A stretch of 64,000 nucleotides of DNA from Podocnemis expansa (lineage: Eukaryota; Chordata; Testudines; Podocnemididae): assembly GCA_007922195.1 (NCBI GenBank), contig ML681989.1:50585470-50649469 (forward strand). The letters run 5' to 3'. The notes under the pieces are model-generated. The model was given only the letters and a program-made list of their open reading frames with translations, made no database searches and was not told the DNA's origin. A program made the position numbers and the translations under genes. Below, piece by piece: positions 62,720 through 64,000 of this stretch. How positions within the stretch are numbered: the stretch's first letter is position 1; each line of letters starts with the position of its first letter.

Positions 62720-63586
62720 GTGGCATCTCTCAGGAAACAGACAGAGTTACAGGAGGAGGTATCGCATCTCAGGGGTATCCATTCCCTTGAAAAATTCCTT
62801 GACAGTGTCCACGAGGAGACATGCAAGGAGAAGGTCCCTATCCCAGTGCCAAGGGCTACTGCCACAGCTCTGGAGACAGATGGGATATCTATGGCAGAGG
62901 GAGGACACTGGCAGCTGGTCACCTCTGGCAGCAGACAGTGCTCCACGCCTGTTCATCTCCCACCCTCCATTGTGGTGAGGAACCATTATGCAGCACTAGA
63001 GACAATGCAGGAGGTAGAGGAGATGCCATGCACCCCAGAGGCTGGGGAGATGACAGCCATCTCACTTAAGAGGAAACGTAGGGTTGTGGTGATTGGGGAC
63101 TCACTCCTGAGACGAACGGAGGCACCCATCTGTCACCCTGACAAGGCCTCTAGGGAGGTATGCTGCCTGCCAGGTGCCCGTATCCGAGACATTACAGAGG
63201 GACTGTCAAAAATCATCTGCCCCTCAGACTACTACCCCATGCTTCTTATCCATGTGGGTACCAATGATACTGCGAGAGGTGATCCTTGGCAGATGAAACG
63301 TCACTACAGGGCTCTGGGAGCGCGGGTGAAGGAATCTGGAGCACAGGTGATGTTCTCCTCGATCCTTCTGGTCAAGGCTAGAAGCCTGAGGAGAGATGGA
63401 TGCATCCTAAAGGTGAATGCCTGGCTGCAAAGATGGTGTGGTCAGGAGGGATTTGGCTTCCTTGACCATGAAGTAGTGTTTCAGGAAGGAGGATTGATAG
63501 GCAGAGATGGCCTTCACCTGTCCAGAAAGGGGAAGAGCATATTTGGGCACAGACTGGCTGACCTGGTAAGGAGGGCTTTAAACTAG
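62720..63586 (+). CDS. CR1 ORF1 esterase frame, open (288 codons, N-terminally truncated)
   Basis: An uninterrupted frame from an internal Met (MASLRKQTELQEEVSHL, the coiled coil) through [25 protein letters not shown] and [16 protein letters not shown] to LVRRALN. The Ser of the GDS box, the Gly/Asn of GTND and the Asp/His of the DGLH block are all present, so the SGNH-type catalytic set looks complete. An upstream stop and the missing zinc-finger region mean that the full ORF1 is not encoded. Whether it is transcribed is unknown. Confidence 0.85.
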   Translation: MASLRKQTELQEEVSHLRGIHSLEKFLDSVHEETCKEKVPIPVPRATATALETDGISMAEGGHWQLVTSGSRQCSTPVHLPPSIVVRNHYAALETMQEVEEMPCTPEAGEMTAISLKRKRRVVVIGDSLLRRTEAPICHPDKASREVCCLPGARIRDITEGLSKIICPSDYYPMLLIHVGTNDTARGDPWQMKRHYRALGARVKESGAQVMFSSILLVKARSLRRDGCILKVNAWLQRWCGQEGFGFLDHEVVFQEGGLIGRDGLHLSRKGKSIFGHRLADLVRRALN

Positions 63587-63796
63587 GTTCAAAGGGGGAA
63601 GGAGACCAAAGCCCACAGGTAAGTGACAATGTGGGAGATCTGGGGGAAGGGATGGAACTTGGGGGGTGCTGGGACTGTAGCACCAGGAAGAAAAGAGAAG
63701 GTAGTTGGAACATGGGGGGGGGGGAAATCAAATAATTGTCTTACGTGTGCTACTGAAGCCCCAATACACAAGGAGAGTGGGGGGAGGCATGGTGGG

Positions 63797-64000
63797 ATAG
63801 TCTGCATGACTGGAGCTCTGCCATGGATGGGTATAAACTGTTCAGGAAGGACAGGCAGGGAAGAAGAGGGGGAGGAGTAGCACTATATGTAAAAGAGCAC
63901 TATCACTGCTCAGAGCTCCATTATGGAAGTGGAAGCGTGCCAGTAGAAAGTCTGTGGGTTACATTGAGAGGGGAAAGCAACAAGGGGGATGTTCTGGTGG
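63797..64000 (+). pseudogene. CR1 ORF2 endonuclease fragment after a deletion
   Basis: After the junction, 'tggtgggatagtctgcatga' (WWDSLHDW) and the [14 protein letters not shown] segment follow as in the first copy. The start of ORF2 and the first catalytic motif (TNARS...ITET) are gone. The sequence ends at the window edge. Confidence 0.82.

Larger units (their letters stand above)
62694..64000 (+). mobile_element. Second CR1 LINE copy, 5'-truncated, continues past the window
   Basis: Aligns with the first CR1 from about 47559 onward. It lacks the 5'UTR and the N-terminal ORF1 zinc-finger part. About 185 bp covering the ORF2 start and first endonuclease motif are deleted at 63793-63796. 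It runs off the window in the endonuclease region and is antisense to MED14. Confidence 0.92.

Noticed and set aside
62720..63586. A host GDSL/SGNH esterase gene
   Set aside because: The same frame is in CR1 copy 1 directly upstream of an endonuclease/RT, so it is the LINE ORF1.

Overview
The window is vertebrate genomic DNA. It is AT-rich, contains spliced exons with GT/AG borders, and is crowded with transposable elements. CR1 LINEs ending in the ATTCTATG tail, a DIRS tyrosine-recombinase retrotransposon, a Penelope-like element, and hAT and Harbinger MITEs occur together. That mixture fits a non-avian reptile, most likely a turtle. The species call is inference; no marker in the window fixes it.

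The only host gene I can support is MED14, the scaffold subunit of the Mediator complex, on the minus strand. I traced 27 consecutive coding exons from 62203 down to 1092. All have canonical splice borders, all junction phases agree, and together they carry about 1316 codons without a frameshift or stop. The first ~115 residues lie beyond 64000, and the short last coding exon (about 23 residues in the human protein as I remember it) lies below position 1. Every other part of the window is MED14 intron.

Layout from the 3' end of the gene (low coordinates) upward. 1-5044: last exons and simple introns. 5404-7843: a hAT element with 8-bp target duplications and a GC-rich tandem array. 8811-11555: a Harbinger MITE with TAA duplications, split by a second element that itself carries a fold-back repeat and a small hAT. 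13003-15310: a Penelope-like element (RT and GIY-YIG remnants) broken by a MITE and a palindrome. 17726-24455: a DIRS element with gag, RT/RNase H and tyrosine recombinase remnants, inverted terminal repeats and an inserted hAT. 26642-30290: a second DIRS remnant split by another copy of the same hAT. 30300-33890: a decayed Harbinger transposon with a Myb/SANT-like gene and a transposase facing each other. 33918-34302: a palindrome-rich MITE. 36795-42825: several small hAT and fold-back elements. 46299-51771: a hAT with 8-bp duplications into which a nearly full-length CR1 has inserted. 52097-54426: two further hATs. 62694-64000: a second, 5'-truncated CR1 whose ORF1 esterase frame is open.

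The MED14 exons are the functional unit. The mobile elements are mostly dead: I list their lesions individually. I found no CRISPR array, operon, RNA gene or new host gene. The most interesting material is the nested insertion history, the apparent exchange between DIRS inverted repeats, the hAT family that carries a different GC-rich minisatellite in each copy, and the CR1 ORF1 esterase frame that has stayed open.
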